From the NCBI GenBank assembly GCA_029931535.1, contig JAQPZY010001670.1:6968501-7032500 (forward strand): a stretch of 64,000 nucleotides of DNA. The letters are read 5' to 3'. Below, piece by piece: positions 46,379-58,739 of this stretch. Position 1 is the stretch's first letter; every line of letters begins with the position of its first letter. The notes beneath the pieces are model-generated. The model saw only the letters and a program-made list of their open reading frames with translations. It was not told the DNA's origin and did no database searches. Source of the stretch: Margaritifera margaritifera. Lineage: Eukaryota > Mollusca > Bivalvia > Unionida > Margaritiferidae. The translations under genes and the position numbers were made by a program.

Positions 46379-46502
46379 AAAATCAAACTGCAAAAAGTTT
46401 AATGAGTACAAAATACTTTTTTTCCAAAATAATTTGCTGGCTTTCATCATTTGTGCCCTAAGAGAGATATTTGTAATTATTTCATACAATCACTATACTT
46501 TT

Positions 46503-46545
46503 AATGTAGCAAATATATATACATACATACACACATACACATGCA
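46503..46545. repeat. Short (ATAC)n-like simple repeat
   Basis: ATATATACATACATACACAC and similar. Between 46546 and 46734 nothing else is seen. Confidence 0.85.
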
Positions 46546-46734
46546 GACATATTTAGGGGTATTGCTAGGCAGTTTTGCTATTAAATAGAACAGAAGAGTC
46601 ACAAATGTTAAAATAAAAACCACATGACCAATCTTCCTGTGTGGCAACAGTTGGAAAGAACAGCTGTGTATATGCCACAAACAGACTTTTAAATGGCCTA
46701 CAATGTCTGAAAATATAAATCACGCAAGGCACAT

Positions 46735-47045
46735 GAGGCAGTTTTCAACACTACAGATCAAGGTACAAATGTTGAGCAATAAAAGGAGCTATGGCCTCAC
46801 TTGACTCTAGTAGCATCTCAGTTTTCAATCCCTACAGATCAAGGTACAAATGTTGAGCAATAAAAGGAGCTATGGCCTCACTTGACTCTAGTAGCATCTC
46901 AGTTTTCAACACCACAGATCAAGGTACAAATGTTGAGCAATAAAAGGAGTTATGGCCTCACTTGACTCTAGTAGCATCTCAGTTTTCAATCCCTACAGAT
47001 CAAGGTACAAATATAGAGTACTAAATGGGGCTGTGGCCTGACTGG
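46735..47045. repeat. About 80-bp tandem repeat, 4 copies
   Basis: Unit CAGTTTTCAACACTACAGAT, then CAAGGTACAAATGTTGAGCA, then a TATGGCCTCACTTGACTC string. The fourth copy (46980-47060) is diverged (TAGAGTACTAAATGGGGCTG). Confidence 0.93.
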
Positions 47046-47224
47046 ACTCTAATAGTACCTCTGTACCATCCCTTACATACCAGCATCTTAGTAGAGTAAA
47101 ACTCTGTTAGTACAAACACTGATACAACAAAATTATGGTTAGTACAAAGTGGATTTTCATACCTGTGGAAGCATTATGTATACATAATAATACAGATATC
47201 ATGAATTTTTGATACTGAGGATGT

Positions 47225-47525
47225 ATGTATGTAATAGAGTTTAATGGCACATTAGCACAATATTGGCTATACAATATCATGTAAGTTAATGTATCTCCAA
47301 AAAGGCACCCAAAACAAAGATAAAGTCACAAAAAGGGTAAAATCCTTAAAATACAAAGTCCAATTTTTGACATAAACTGCACTCTTTTAAAAAGTCCAAG
47401 ACTTTAAGAGCTGGAACATTATCACTGGTCACATCCAATGGCAAAAAGGCTGTCTCCATTAGTCACCTCTTACAACATGCAGAAGGGTATATCAGGCCTA
47501 TTTTACAGCCTGCAGGGGACTCTAA
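47225..47525 (-). mobile_element. SINE-like element with (ATAC)n-type tail
   Basis: On the minus strand, the segment begins near TCCCCTGCAGGCTGTAAAAT. It contains CATGTTGTAAGAGGTGACTA and ends GTGCCATTAAACTCTATTAC followed by ATACATACATC. The GTAAGAGGTGACTAATGG string and an ATTAAA-plus-simple-repeat tail are familiar from mollusc SINEs and LINE 3' ends. The interval 47526-47720 is unique. Confidence 0.5.
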
Positions 47526-47724
47526 ATCAACCCTCATCAAGTACATTTTTTATTCAGGAAGATTATCCCAGGGTTTAGGGTATCAAACAATTCCCTAAAC
47601 AGCATTCCTCCTCTAGGATGAATATTGTCAGGAACTTGACAATGGAAGAAAATGTTTTAGATGACTTGGCTATCAAAAGAAAAATCTTTGGGTCTTTTCT
47701 TCCCAAAATGCAGAATCTAGATTA

Positions 47725-49745
47725 CTCTATTTGTCTAGGCCACATTAAATCACAATGATTACCCTAACTGTCAAGGCCACATTAAATCACAAGGATTTAC
47801 CCTAACTGTCTAGGCCACATTAAATCACAATGATTACCCTAACTGTCTAGGCCACATTAAATCACAATGATTTACCCTAACTGTCAAGGAGACATTAAAT
47901 CACAATGATTACCCTAACTGTCTAGGCCACATTAAATCACAATGATTACCCTAACTGTCAAGGCCACATTAAGTCACAATGATTTACCCTAACTGTCAAG
48001 GCCACATTAAATAACAATGACTTACCCTAACACTCTAGGCCACATTAAATCACAATGATTACTCTAACTGTCAAGGCCACATTAAATCACAATGATTTAC
48101 CCTAACTGTCTAGGCCACATTAAATCACAATGATTATCCTAACTGTCTAGGCCACATTAAATCACAATGATTACCCTAACTGTCAAGGCCACATTAAGTC
48201 ACAATGATTTACCCTAACTGTCAAAGCCACATTAAATCACAATGATTATCCTAACTGTCTTGGTCACATTAAATCACAATGATTTACCCTAACTGTCAAG
48301 GCCACATTAAATAACAATGATTTACGCTAACTGTCTTGGCCACATTAAATCACAATGATTACCCTAACTGTCAAGGCCACATTAAATCACAATGATTACC
48401 CTAACTGTCTAGGCCACATTAAATCACATTGATTACCCTAACTGTCAAGGCCACAATAAATCACAATGATTACCCTAACTGTCTAGGCCACATTAAGTCA
48501 CAATGATTTACCCTAACTGTCAAGGCCACATTAAATCACAATGATTTACCCTAACACTCTAGAACACATTAAATCACAATTATTACCCTAACTGTCTTGG
48601 CCACATTAAATCAATAATGATTTACCCTAACTGTCTAGGCCACATTTTAATCACAATGATTATCCTAACTGTCTAGGCCACATTAAATCACAATGATTTT
48701 CCCTAACTGTCAAGGCCACATTAAGTCACAATGATTTACCCTAACTGTCAAGGCCACATTAAATCACAATGATTTACCCTAACACTCTAGGCCACATTAA
48801 ATCACAATGATTACCCTAACTGTTTTGGCCACATTAAATCACAATGATTTACCCTAACTGTCTAGGCCAGATTAAATCACAATGATTATCCTAACTGTCT
48901 AGGCCACATTAAATCACAATGATTTCCCTAACTGTCAAGGCCACATTAAATCACAATGATTTACCCTAACACTCTAGAACACATTAAATCACAATTATTA
49001 CCCTAACTGTCTTGGCCACATTAAATCACAATGATTTTCCCTAACTGTCTAGGCCACATTTTAATCACAATGATTATCCCAACTGTCTAGGCCACATTAA
49101 ATCACAATGATTTTCCCTAACTGTCAAGGCCACATTAAATCACAATGACTTACCCTAACACTCTAGGCCACATTAAATCACAATGATTACTCTAACTGTC
49201 AAGGCCACATTAAATCACAATGATTTACCCTAACTGTCAAGGCCACATTAAATCACAATGATTACTCTAACTGTCAAGGCCACATTAAATCATAATGATT
49301 ACTCTAACTGTCAAGGCCACATTAAATCACAATGATTTACCCTAACTGTCAAGGCCACATTAAATCACAATGATTACCCTAACTGTCTAGGCCACATTAA
49401 GTCACAATGATTTACCCTAACTGTCAAGGCCACATTAAATCACAATGATTTACCCTAACTGTCAAGGCCACATTAAATCACAATGATTTACCCTAACTCT
49501 CAATGCCACATTAAGTCATGATGATTAACCTAGCTGTCAAGTCCACATTAAGTCACAATGATTTACCCTACCTGTGTAGGCCATAAATCACACTGATCAC
49601 CCTAACTGTATTATAAGGCCATATTAAATCACAATGATTACCCTTACTGTCTAGGCCACATTGTCACACTGATTACCCTAACTGTCTAGGCCACATTGTC
49701 ACACTGATTACCCTAACTGTCTAGGTCACATTAAGTCACAGTGAT
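47725..49745. repeat. 37-39-bp minisatellite, about 52 copies
   Basis: Unit CTGTCAAGGCCACATTAAAT followed by CACAATGATTTACCCTAA. CTGTCAAGG, CTGTCTAGG and CTGTCTTGG types alternate, and ACACTCTAGG types recur. GATTACC/GATTTACC accounts for the 37/38-bp length difference. The last few units (49500-49745) are decayed. Confidence 0.96.
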
Positions 49746-49984
49746 TACTCAAAGGCATAATATCATACCATAGATTGGTGGTATTTATGAACAGAAATTC
49801 TAAGATAATATAACTAACTATGCACCAAATCTACTTTCATGGTGCACAATTGAATTCATACCTTGAAAGGAAGGAACAAATTGGACATGGACCGTGATAG
49901 ATTTTGTTTGTTTGTCCTTTTTTTTAAATTCAAATGATGGAAGAATATATATATACGGTCAACACACTGTTGTATTTGGTACAA

Positions 49985-50140
49985 TTTATTACATGCATAC
50001 AGTCAGGCCCCTGTGTATTTATTACATGCATACAGTCAGGCAACTGAGTATTTAATACATGCACACAGTCAGGCCCCAGAGCATTTATTACATGCATACA
50101 TTCAGGTCCCTGAGCATTTATTACCTGCATACAGTCAATC
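49985..50140. repeat. 33-bp minisatellite, about 5 copies
   Basis: Unit TTTATTACATGCATACAGTC followed by AGGCCCCTGAGCA. Confidence 0.9.
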
Positions 50141-50159
50141 CCCTGCAAAAATGACAAGC

Positions 50160-50600
50160 TTATTTCAAAACAATAGCAAACTCACTGAAACTTCGCACTC
50201 CCCACAACTTTGCTGTACAGCACATGGAAGCCGGAATAGGAACGATTATGAAGTTGCAGTGAGCTCGTGACACACTCATGGCGTGCTTTTATCTAGCTTC
50301 TAGCAAGCTCGCTACACCCTTATAAAAATGCAATCCTAAATCAAGCTCGCGTGAGTTTGCAATTAGCATACAAGCTCACAGCATGCTTTCAACCAGTTCG
50401 CTTCAACTTTGCACGCGCAACCTTGCAGCAAGCTTGCAATGAACATACAGGCTCGCGATGCACTGTCAATCAGGTAGTAGGAAGCTTGCTAAAACTTTGC
50501 ATGTGCAAGCTTGCAACAATCTCATAATGAAATTGTAACAAGTTCAATAAGAGTTCATGACAAGCTCGTGGCGAGCTTGCAGTTAGCTAATTGCACTTAC
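50160..50600. other. Word-enriched island of 'CAAGCTCGC / GCAAGCTTGC' variants
   Basis: About 440 bp densely sprinkled with CAAGCTCGC, GCAAGCTTGC, GAGCTCGTGA, GCGAGCTTGC and CATGGCGTGC-like words. These are near-palindromic, irregularly spaced and in both senses. It is not a tandem array, and CpG is much more frequent than in its surroundings. There is no gene. Confidence 0.6.
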
Positions 50601-50790
50601 TGGCAGATCTTCAGCAACCTTTGCAATCCCTGGAGAGCTTTATAAATAAATACACAGTGAAATCTCAACAACTGCAAAGCATAAAAAATGAAAGAAACAA
50701 AAAACTCAAATCTTGCAGCCAAAACAAAAGATTTTTCAGTGCATCAAAGCAGTTTTGTTTTCCTCATTGGTGCTCAAGTTTTGATATATC

Positions 50791-52488
50791 CATACATGTG
50801 ATTATACCAGCGGTAGGCCAAAAATACCTTTTTAAAGGCCGTCTACTGCACATACCGTTTAGTAGTTCAAATCTACCGCTTTTGAAAATTAAAAGAATTT
50901 TTTTTAAAAAAAAAATTTAATTAGAAAATAAAAAAAAACAAACACGGTATTTTTACGCGTTCCATCAACACATTAGAGAAACCAGCCAAAACCAGTCTAC
51001 TGGGCACCGAAAATGTTCCACCAGTACAATGACCGGTGCAACCATGCATGACAGAGCAATAGGATTAGAATTGTTAAAGAACAACTGACATGTGTACACA
51101 ATCAGCTGCTAATTGATTACCTTATTGTTGGAATTTGAGGAGTTTCAAGCCAAATGCGGGATTTTTTTTTTGAGGTGTTATAAGTAACAAAGGGATAAAA
51201 GGTGGTTCATGATGTCTTTTGATCCTTTGATGAATGTCGGCCGACCCTTAGCGAAGGGGAGATACGATGAAGAGACCAGCCATAACAAATGATTTCGGCA
51301 GAGACACTAGAATAAGTATTTTGATTGTTGTCTTGTTTAATTGTTATTGTATTGTTCAAGATATTTTAAGAGGACAACTCTTACATTTTTTGTTCAATTC
51401 ATGTCAAAATGCCGAAACGTGTGCTTTCTCCAAATGCTAAGAAACCACCAGCTAAGAAATATTACAAGTTCATCAATGCTTGGATGTCAGAGTTTAAGTG
51501 TGTGCAGGCGAGTAGCAAAAGTTTGCATTGTGTGTTTTAAAGGTATGCATCTTTTGTATTTCATAAACTATTTGAAGTTTTCATGCACATAAATTAAGTT
51601 CAAGCCCTAGATAAAATATTATATCAGTTATAAATATATTACAAGATAATTAATTTTAAAGTTTGGATAAATTATTCATAAAAGCATAAATACATCATGT
51701 ATTTTTTTAAATTTTTTTTTCAAGTCTAAAACAATCTTTATTTTTTCCATTTACAGTGGTGAAACTTGCTAACATATATTTGGATCTGAGCCATGAAGAG
51801 GAAGAAGCCTTTGAGAATGAGGTTCAGGAATACATCCCAAGTCCAAGTCAGGAACTTCCTCCTCGGGGTGAACATAGCTTGGAGGAGTATTGGAAAGTAG
51901 TCAGCAACCTTACAAAATCAGCAGCAGGAAACTGAAGTTAGAACTTCTTTGTAGGCTGAATGTGGCTGTCCTGTCATTACAACATTCTAATGCTGATACA
52001 GAGAGGACATTCTCCATTCTTTACAAAATACAAAGTGAATCATGGGGAAATCTTTACCAGAGAACTATTGAGAGCCTGTTAAGTGTGAAGTTTAATAATC
52101 AGAACGAATGTCATTAGCGGTCATTTGACAGTGATCTTGTGAATGAAACTAAAAATGCTATTGGATTTTATAAAAGAAAATTCTTTGCAGTGAACTATCA
52201 GATAAACAACTTTTCCTTTTTCATTATTTGACCATATACTGACTCGTATTAATTATTATTTTAACATTTTCCATTGAAATCTGAATCTGATTCATGTTCA
52301 AACTTGCTGTTTTATTATAGTATGAAGAGAATACATATTATGGCACAAGAAAAACCACATTTGTTTTGTTTTCCATCCCCCTGAAACAGTAAATTTATTC
52401 CGATAAAAAATCTACTGGTTTAGAGGCCAATCTACTGATCAAAATTTGTAAATCTACTGTTTGAAATCCTGGTTCTGTCGCATGTATG
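50791..52488 (+). mobile_element. hAT-family DNA transposon relic, copy 2 (C-terminal half kept)
   Basis: The left end CATACATGTGATTATACCAG and the complement of the right end, CATACATGCGACAGAACCAG, match at 14-15 of 20 positions. The leader (GGTAGGCCAAAAATACC), the CDS start and the trailer are closely similar to copy 1. Flanks share TATATC (offset by two bases), so the 8-bp target duplication is uncertain. The middle of the transposase gene is missing. Copy 1 lacks the C-terminal part instead. Confidence 0.82.
51409..52117 (+). pseudogene. hAT transposase with internal deletion, hATC domain kept
   Basis: The ATG at 51409 begins MPKRVLSPNAKKPPAKK, the same N-terminus as copy 1. After about 40 codons the frame leaves the shared sequence (stop at 51538-51540). 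A possible intron (51541 GTATGC to 51756 AG) or deletion scar follows. From 51757 the sequence encodes the C-terminal part: LDLSHEEEEAFENEV, then, after stops, LNVAVLSLQHSNADTERTFS (about 51956-52015). This contains the conserved SNAxxER(T/V)FS block of the hAT dimerisation domain. The zinc finger and most of the catalytic core are absent. Confidence 0.8.
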
Positions 52489-54822
52489 TATATCTCTATG
52501 TATTGTTCCAATTCTAGAAATGGGTGAAGTCGACACCTTTTTGATGAACCAACAATCTATAGAAAAGTAATTATAACAATAACTGTTATGGAAATGAGAC
52601 TTTATTTCCATTTTTTAGGATAGTATTTTACAATCTAATAGGGGTGAAATGATACACCTGTGCGGCACATAGATACAATTCACAATATACAGCCTACAAT
52701 ATGATACATTATCGATACACATATTAACTTCATGGACATTATCGATACACATATTAACTTCATGGTCACTCATCTTTTTTAAGTATATAAATGGCAGATG
52801 GTCCCCTTTTATCTGTGTTGACATATTTCCAGTATGGAGATGACAGACAGATCCAGACTTACCATCTGTTCATATTACATTCTCATCCACGACATGATAA
52901 CAAAAATACTTTCATACTGTCAAGCTTTGTTTACTATTAATCATGCAGTTTCACTGGGGACCTCTAACATCTATGAATAAATCAAAGGAAACAAAGTGGA
53001 AGGAATGAATACAAATTCATAATTGTCTGAAACAGTATTTATCATAATTTCTAGAAATAGTATTTATCAAAGTTAAACATTCTTTTGTACACTCGTGCAA
53101 TATACCAGTAGTTTCTATCATAACATTTAAAAGTTTGTTAAAATTAAACCTCTAATAGAGTACCATGATGTAATGATATGGTATTCCATTTCTTTTGTAA
53201 TAGCACTTCATACACAAAATACATCTCATTAGCTGTTACATTGTCTTTTTTAAATTAGGCATACTGCTTTCCTTGCAAAATTGTTGCAAATACAGCAAAT
53301 AAAGAAGACTTTGTTGATGCATGATCTGGATCACATCCAATGAATTATTAAGGAAAGATTCCATAAATTCAGGCTGATCCACAGAAAGACAAGCTCTTCA
53401 ATGTAAGGAATCTCTCACAGCCGTTTTCTTGAATTTGTGGGAAAATCTTCACATTTTTTTCTGGATGACTTTAGACTCATTTTACTTCACTTCCATATAG
53501 AAATCCATTGGGGGGGGGGTGTTGTCAGATGGTTATGTTACCCCTCTCCAGCTGTTAAAATCACACACTTTTAGATGCAAAACAAGAATGTTAGTCATTT
53601 GAAATACACTAAACCATCTCTTGTACACAAATCCTTTCAGAATAAAATAATACATCCTCCCCTGCTTTTTGTATGATTCAGGTACCATCCACTGAAATAG
53701 ATTAGACTACAGCAACATGTACTAACGGGTATGTAACCTGGACAGAAAATATGACAATTTACCTATTTGGCAAAAGCATTTAATTTTTTAGTTCAACATT
53801 CTAAAATCACTTCACAAGACTTAGAAATATCTCTAAGTATTATTCATGACTGATTCCTTTAGAGATCCTAAATTTTAGTTTTACCATCCATTTCAAAAGG
53901 GCTGCAACATCATATCTGTCAAATGTTTGGTACTTTACAGCTTGAAAAAAAAGCAATGAAATTACTCACTTTATTCTTTAAAACCCTTAAAATGGAATCA
54001 CTGACATGTTGTTTTTTTAAAACATATAAAGATTTAGAAGCATACCTACATGTACATGACCTCAAAACTTGGCTCAGTTAAAGTTCACTGAATAAGGACA
54101 ATTGTAGAATTTGATATGCGAGATGAAGAAAAACAGTCCCTAACAAAAAACGAAAATGAGATTAAGAAGCTTGCATGTAATTTACAAATCTTCTCATCCT
54201 ATTCTCTATAACTGACAACATTGCATCTAGAACTGCAGTTTGGCAGACACAGCAGGAAATAATAATGATCTGCAAAATTATAGTCTCAATTATTATGTAG
54301 GGCAAGATTACTAGGTCATCTCATTTGACATATTAAATCGTGGGCACAACAATTCTAAAACAGCTGATAAATTGCAGTCCTGTAAACAGACAAAATTCAA
54401 TATAACCTTGATTGTACTCACCAACATGATAACTCTGTGATTTTCGATTGAAACAGTTATCTCCAAGATTCTATGATCAGTTGCTGCACATTACTTGCAA
54501 TGAAATTTTCTGAATTAACGAGCTAAATTGTCACGGTTTAAAAGTTAAAAATGGAGCATGTTTGAGAATGAGACTGTCATGGTAGTCCTGTGCTAGTTAG
54601 GACCTCAAATAAGTTATGTGCATATTTTGTGATCAGTACACTAGTCTCCAGACTGTAAACATAGGAAATAACTGCCATTACTGTCTCGATACTGAATTTG
54701 ATCTCTGTCGCAAAAAAACACATTTCATCTTAACTGATTGTATTATTCGATTTTTTTGTCTTCAAAACAAATTTTTTTTATGCATAATTCTTTATAGAAT
54801 GCTGGCAGAAAGAGATGGGTTC
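52489..54822. other. Mostly unique AT-rich DNA, no gene recognised
   Basis: Only minor repeats: a 29-bp duplication (ATCGATACACATATTAACTT) at 52710-52765 and a G10 run at about 53511. Neither strand gave a recognisable exon of the PDE gene. Confidence 0.4.
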
Positions 54823-54831
54823 CTCTCTCTT

Positions 54832-54892
<61 letters not shown>
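54823..54892. repeat. (CT)n microsatellite
   Basis: About 70 bp of CT dinucleotides with two TT interruptions near the start. Confidence 0.97.
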
Positions 54893-54894
<2 letters not shown>

Positions 54895-54972
54895 GAAAAC
54901 AATAATTACACACATTTTAAAATTTGTATTCAGTATAAAAGAACTGCCATTTTTTTTTTCTTCTGGCAGCAG

Positions 54973-54973
<1 letters not shown>

Positions 54974-55004
<31 letters not shown>

Positions 55005-55005
55005 G
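54974..55005. repeat. (ATA)n microsatellite
   Basis: Ten or so AAT units. The interval 55006-56229 is otherwise unique. At 55560-55910 it contains scattered TCTCATGTGA / TCACATGAGA words resembling the island at 50.2-50.6 kb. Confidence 0.93.
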
Positions 55006-56229
55006 ATACTATTCACACTGGTCACAACTACACTTACAGTAATAACAACCAAGGACATGTATAACATGCCTGATGGAAAAAAAAGCAAAAGATTCAGAAG
55101 AATGGAATTTTATAAATAATGATTTATTTTTTTTGGAAAAAATGCTCATTATTTAAGCATTGATATTGTATGGATATGTATAATAGAGAAATAAAATCAC
55201 ACTCATTTACTTACCTTTAATTCTATGAATAATGGAGTTTATTATTATTATTATTAAAAGTTTTTATATTTAACACATTCAAAAATGTAGTATAAATCTG
55301 GTAATAATATTAAGTATAACAAAATGGAATTACTGGAAATTAAAAGATAATCTTCGTGCTTCATTTAATTGAGGGCATCTTTACCATAAAATTATTTCTT
55401 GCACATTTGTTACTGGAAATAGTTTAAAAATTCACTTTCTTGATACATTGTACAAATGGGACTCTTAAACATTAGAATCTTGTCTTTGAGTAATATTGTA
55501 TTCAAAAGAAATGTCTTATTTGACAATAATCTGGATGCCCTTCTCAATATCTAACATTTGCACAGAATATTTAAGTCCAAATTGCTCATGTGAAAACTCA
55601 AATGAGAAAATCCAACTTAGGACAAATTTAAAATAAGTGCTTGATCAGAATCAAAGTCCAAATTTCTCATGTGATAACTCACATGAGAAATTAGAACTCT
55701 GCCTTATTTTCAAACATAGTCAGATGTAATAGAGATGAATGTTTTGTAAGTTATACTTTCTCATAGGAACATTCAAATTCTCGTGTAAGCAAAATCTGCA
55801 CATGTGAAAATTTGGTTAGCTTGCAAAGTCTACCCAATTTGCGTATGTTTCTAACAAGGTTCTCATGTGCAGCTTATGAGCAGCTCATGTGAATTGCAGA
55901 GATTTTTCTGTATGGGAGTCTTACTGACATTTTCAGAAATTTTGGCAAAATCTGTGAAATATCAGTGAAATATTATTGAAATTTGATGAATCACCAAAAC
56001 TTTGGTAAAAAAGGACATTTTACTGAGGTGCACTGAAATTTCTCTCAATGGTATCTGGACAGTAACTTTGTATGTCTTGTGACAAATAGCTGTGCTGAAT
56101 TATCTACTGGTTAGTGTCCTGTTGCTTGCACTGATGCTGCAAGTAATGCACAGATTTTCAGATGAACAGCTTAACCTTTTAACTTCAGTCCTTGGCATTA
56201 ATTAACCAAAAGAATGCTTTGTTTCTACA

Positions 56230-57115
56230 GAATGTATAAAGATGGAATTCTGTCTCAATCTTTACAGTATGCTGCAGTTGAAGAATGAAACTCATTCACT
56301 GTTATGTTCCATGAAAATGATGCATCAAGAAAATTTGGCTATGTTGAGAAATATATCGAAGTTTATACGCAGTGCCACAGAAATTGTACCATTGATTATT
56401 TGTGTCAACCACAATATTACGCAGTCATAAAGGAATTAGCAGTTAATACTGAACTTTGAATTGAAAATGGTGTAATAAATGAAAATCCTGTTAATATAGT
56501 CCCTTTTAAATCAAAGTATGTGCAGTACAAAATAGTTCCAATTACAAGCATCATAGACATGTTTATATCCAATTAAATGATGGCAAGGACACTGCTTTTG
56601 TTTATATAACCCCTAATTCTGTTGTATATGGCTGATAAATGTGCATTCATGTAGAAAATTTGGACCAGACATGTACATCAAAATTGAAGACATGAACTAT
56701 ATACTGTATACTGAACAAAACTTCAAATGCAGTACCATAAAATTTAACATTTTTGAACAACATTAACCATTTTAACATGTCAACATTTTTATATTTCACC
56801 AAAGAGGTTTGTTTCCTGTAATATATAAACAAATGAAAATATTCTTATTTATATCCAGTGTTACATAATAAGTTTTGTTATATATACATGATTGTAGTTA
56901 AAATTGTACTTTTATATTGATTTGTTGACATATTACTCTACTTTCTACATTCATCTTTTCATTTATGTATGAATTCACTCTTGTTTGTTAAAATTGATTT
57001 TATGGATCTTGCAAAAACCTTGTTCATGTTTGTATATATGTCAAAGCTGAATAAAATACTGGCATATCAATTCTTTTTATTAAATTGTTGGTTCTTGTAA
57101 AAAAAAAAAAAAAAA
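56230..57115 (+). pseudogene. Possible processed retrocopy with poly(A) tail
   Basis: From about 56285 to 56640 coding-like sequence can be followed through two in-frame stops and a +1 shift. It reads FTVMFHENDASRKFGYVEKY, CTIDYLCQPQYYAVIKELAV, VPFKSKYVQYKIVPITSIID, then KDTAFVYITPNSVVYG and a stop at about 56636. An AT-rich 3' UTR-like stretch follows, then AATAAA at 57050, then a run of about 17 A at 57099-57115. Terminal stop, UTR, polyadenylation signal and A-tract together are the hallmark of a retroposed mRNA. I do not know the parent gene; it may itself be a transposon-borne uncharacterised protein. No target duplication was identified. Confidence 0.4.
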
Positions 57116-58234
57116 TGTCACCAAACTTTTAATCAGTCATAACTTTTCACTAATGTGAGATATCAATATTCACATTACATAGTTAAGATTATTCATTGAT
57201 CAGCTTGTGCATTATAAATTCATTAATATTCATTAGGTACCAACAAATACATGCAATTAAGTACAATATCAGTGTAAATTGTCAAAATATATTTTCTTGT
57301 ACAAATTTGCATCTCATCTAAGCAAAGGCTAGCCTATATTAAGTATTAATTAGTTGGCCAATGTGCAGACATGAATAATTTATAACTAATTAACATCTCA
57401 AGTTGCATTTTTTATTATTTAGATATAAGTTTCTCTTGTCTCAAATAACAGAAAAAAATATGTTTATGATTAATCACATTCATAAGAATAAAATTATATC
57501 AAATTTAGCACTGACTTCCAAATTGAAATAGGATATCTTATGCATTTTACTTGATAGAGACCAGCTAAAACATAACTGTCCTTCATTAGAATACACAAGT
57601 AAAACCCTTTAATCAGTAAATTTGCATTTCTTAAAAACATATTAGAATTATTTTTAAAGTAGCATTTTTTTAAATGGAAATTCCAAACATTTAATTTATC
57701 CCCAAATACTGGCTCTTTGGTGAGCAGATGTGTACAGATGGCTTTCATACAGATGTTAATTCATGGTGATCATTCATAACCATGTAGACATCCCTTGATT
57801 ATCTTTTCAGCAAAACAAGAGGGTCCCAGTAAAATCAAGCGGACCTGGATTGCCCAGGTGTAACACAATCATTTTGCACCTCTGCAGCCTTGGTTCAATA
57901 TCCAATTTCAACATGTGCAAAGGTAAAGTGACCATCCTTCAAAACCTAATGGTTCCCCCATCATGGCCACTGGTTTCCTCCTCCTCCAAGACTACATCCT
58001 TCAAAAGAATGATTGTTCCCCCATCATGGCCACTGGTTTCCTCCTCACCCAAAACTACATTATGCCAACATCTCTTGGTTTTGAGAGTGGGCAGTATATA
58101 AGTTGTCAGAACTTGCTCAATTGATGTTAAAGAAATAATTTAGTTTAAACTATAAAACTTAAATGGTTTACTTCTGCCATCCCCTAGTTATCCATCCTTC
58201 TAGTACTTAATTTTGAGGGAAATATGAATTTTTC
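57116..58234. other. Unique AT-rich DNA with a short duplication
   Basis: At 57950-58050 a block with CCCCCATCATGGCCACTGGT and TTCCTCCTC occurs twice about 63 bp apart, giving a meaningless open frame. No gene is recognised. Confidence 0.4.
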
Positions 58235-58470
58235 ACATACAACTTGTACTAGATTAATCAACAACAACACAATAAATCTTGTGACTTTTCAACTTGTACT
58301 AGATTAATCAGCACCAACACAATAAATCTTGTGACCAACAACTTGTACCACATTAATCAACACCATCACAATAAATCTTGTGACATACAACTTGTATTAC
58401 ATAATCAACACCAACACAATGAACCTTATTACATACAACTTGTACTAGATTAATCAACACCATCACAATG
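58235..58470. repeat. About 48-bp tandem repeat, 5 copies
   Basis: Unit CAACTTGTACTAGATTAATC followed by AACACCAACACAATAAATCT. At 58638-58700 a separate 31-bp unit (GGGGCTAGACAGCCAATGAA) is duplicated. Confidence 0.88.
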
Positions 58471-58739
58471 TATCTAATACATATATTTGTTCACACATTT
58501 GTAATATCATTGTTTTACAAATAATTCTCATGGCACATGACTTCTGCATATTTTTACATTTTTCACAGCTTTAATTCCTGCTTTAGGTATTTCATGCAAC
58601 CAGTTGGATGGTTGAAAAGCATTTCAAGCAAGATAAATATTGAGGGGCTAGACAGCCAATGAAAACTAACTAAAGGGGCTAGACAGCCAATGAAAACTAA
58701 CTAAAGGTGGGAAAATTTTAACCTACTGCTGAAGCTAAG

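Noticed and set aside
47725..49745. CRISPR-like or telomere-like array because of the regular spacing and CCCTAA strings
   Set aside because: CCCTAA occurs only once per 38-bp unit; this is an ordinary minisatellite, not (TTAGGG)n.
49850..49920. Candidate PDE exon on the minus strand ending at a GTATGA donor
   Set aside because: No acceptor with a pyrimidine tract, and the translation does not resemble a GAF domain.
54616..55119. 167-codon open frame as a gene
   Set aside because: Its middle is the (CT)n and (ATA)n microsatellites. The last 30 codons look protein-like but have only a weak acceptor.
55200..55245. GTAAGT donor near 55215 as the end of another PDE exon
   Set aside because: The upstream sequence is an ATT repeat with no acceptor and no GAF-like translation.
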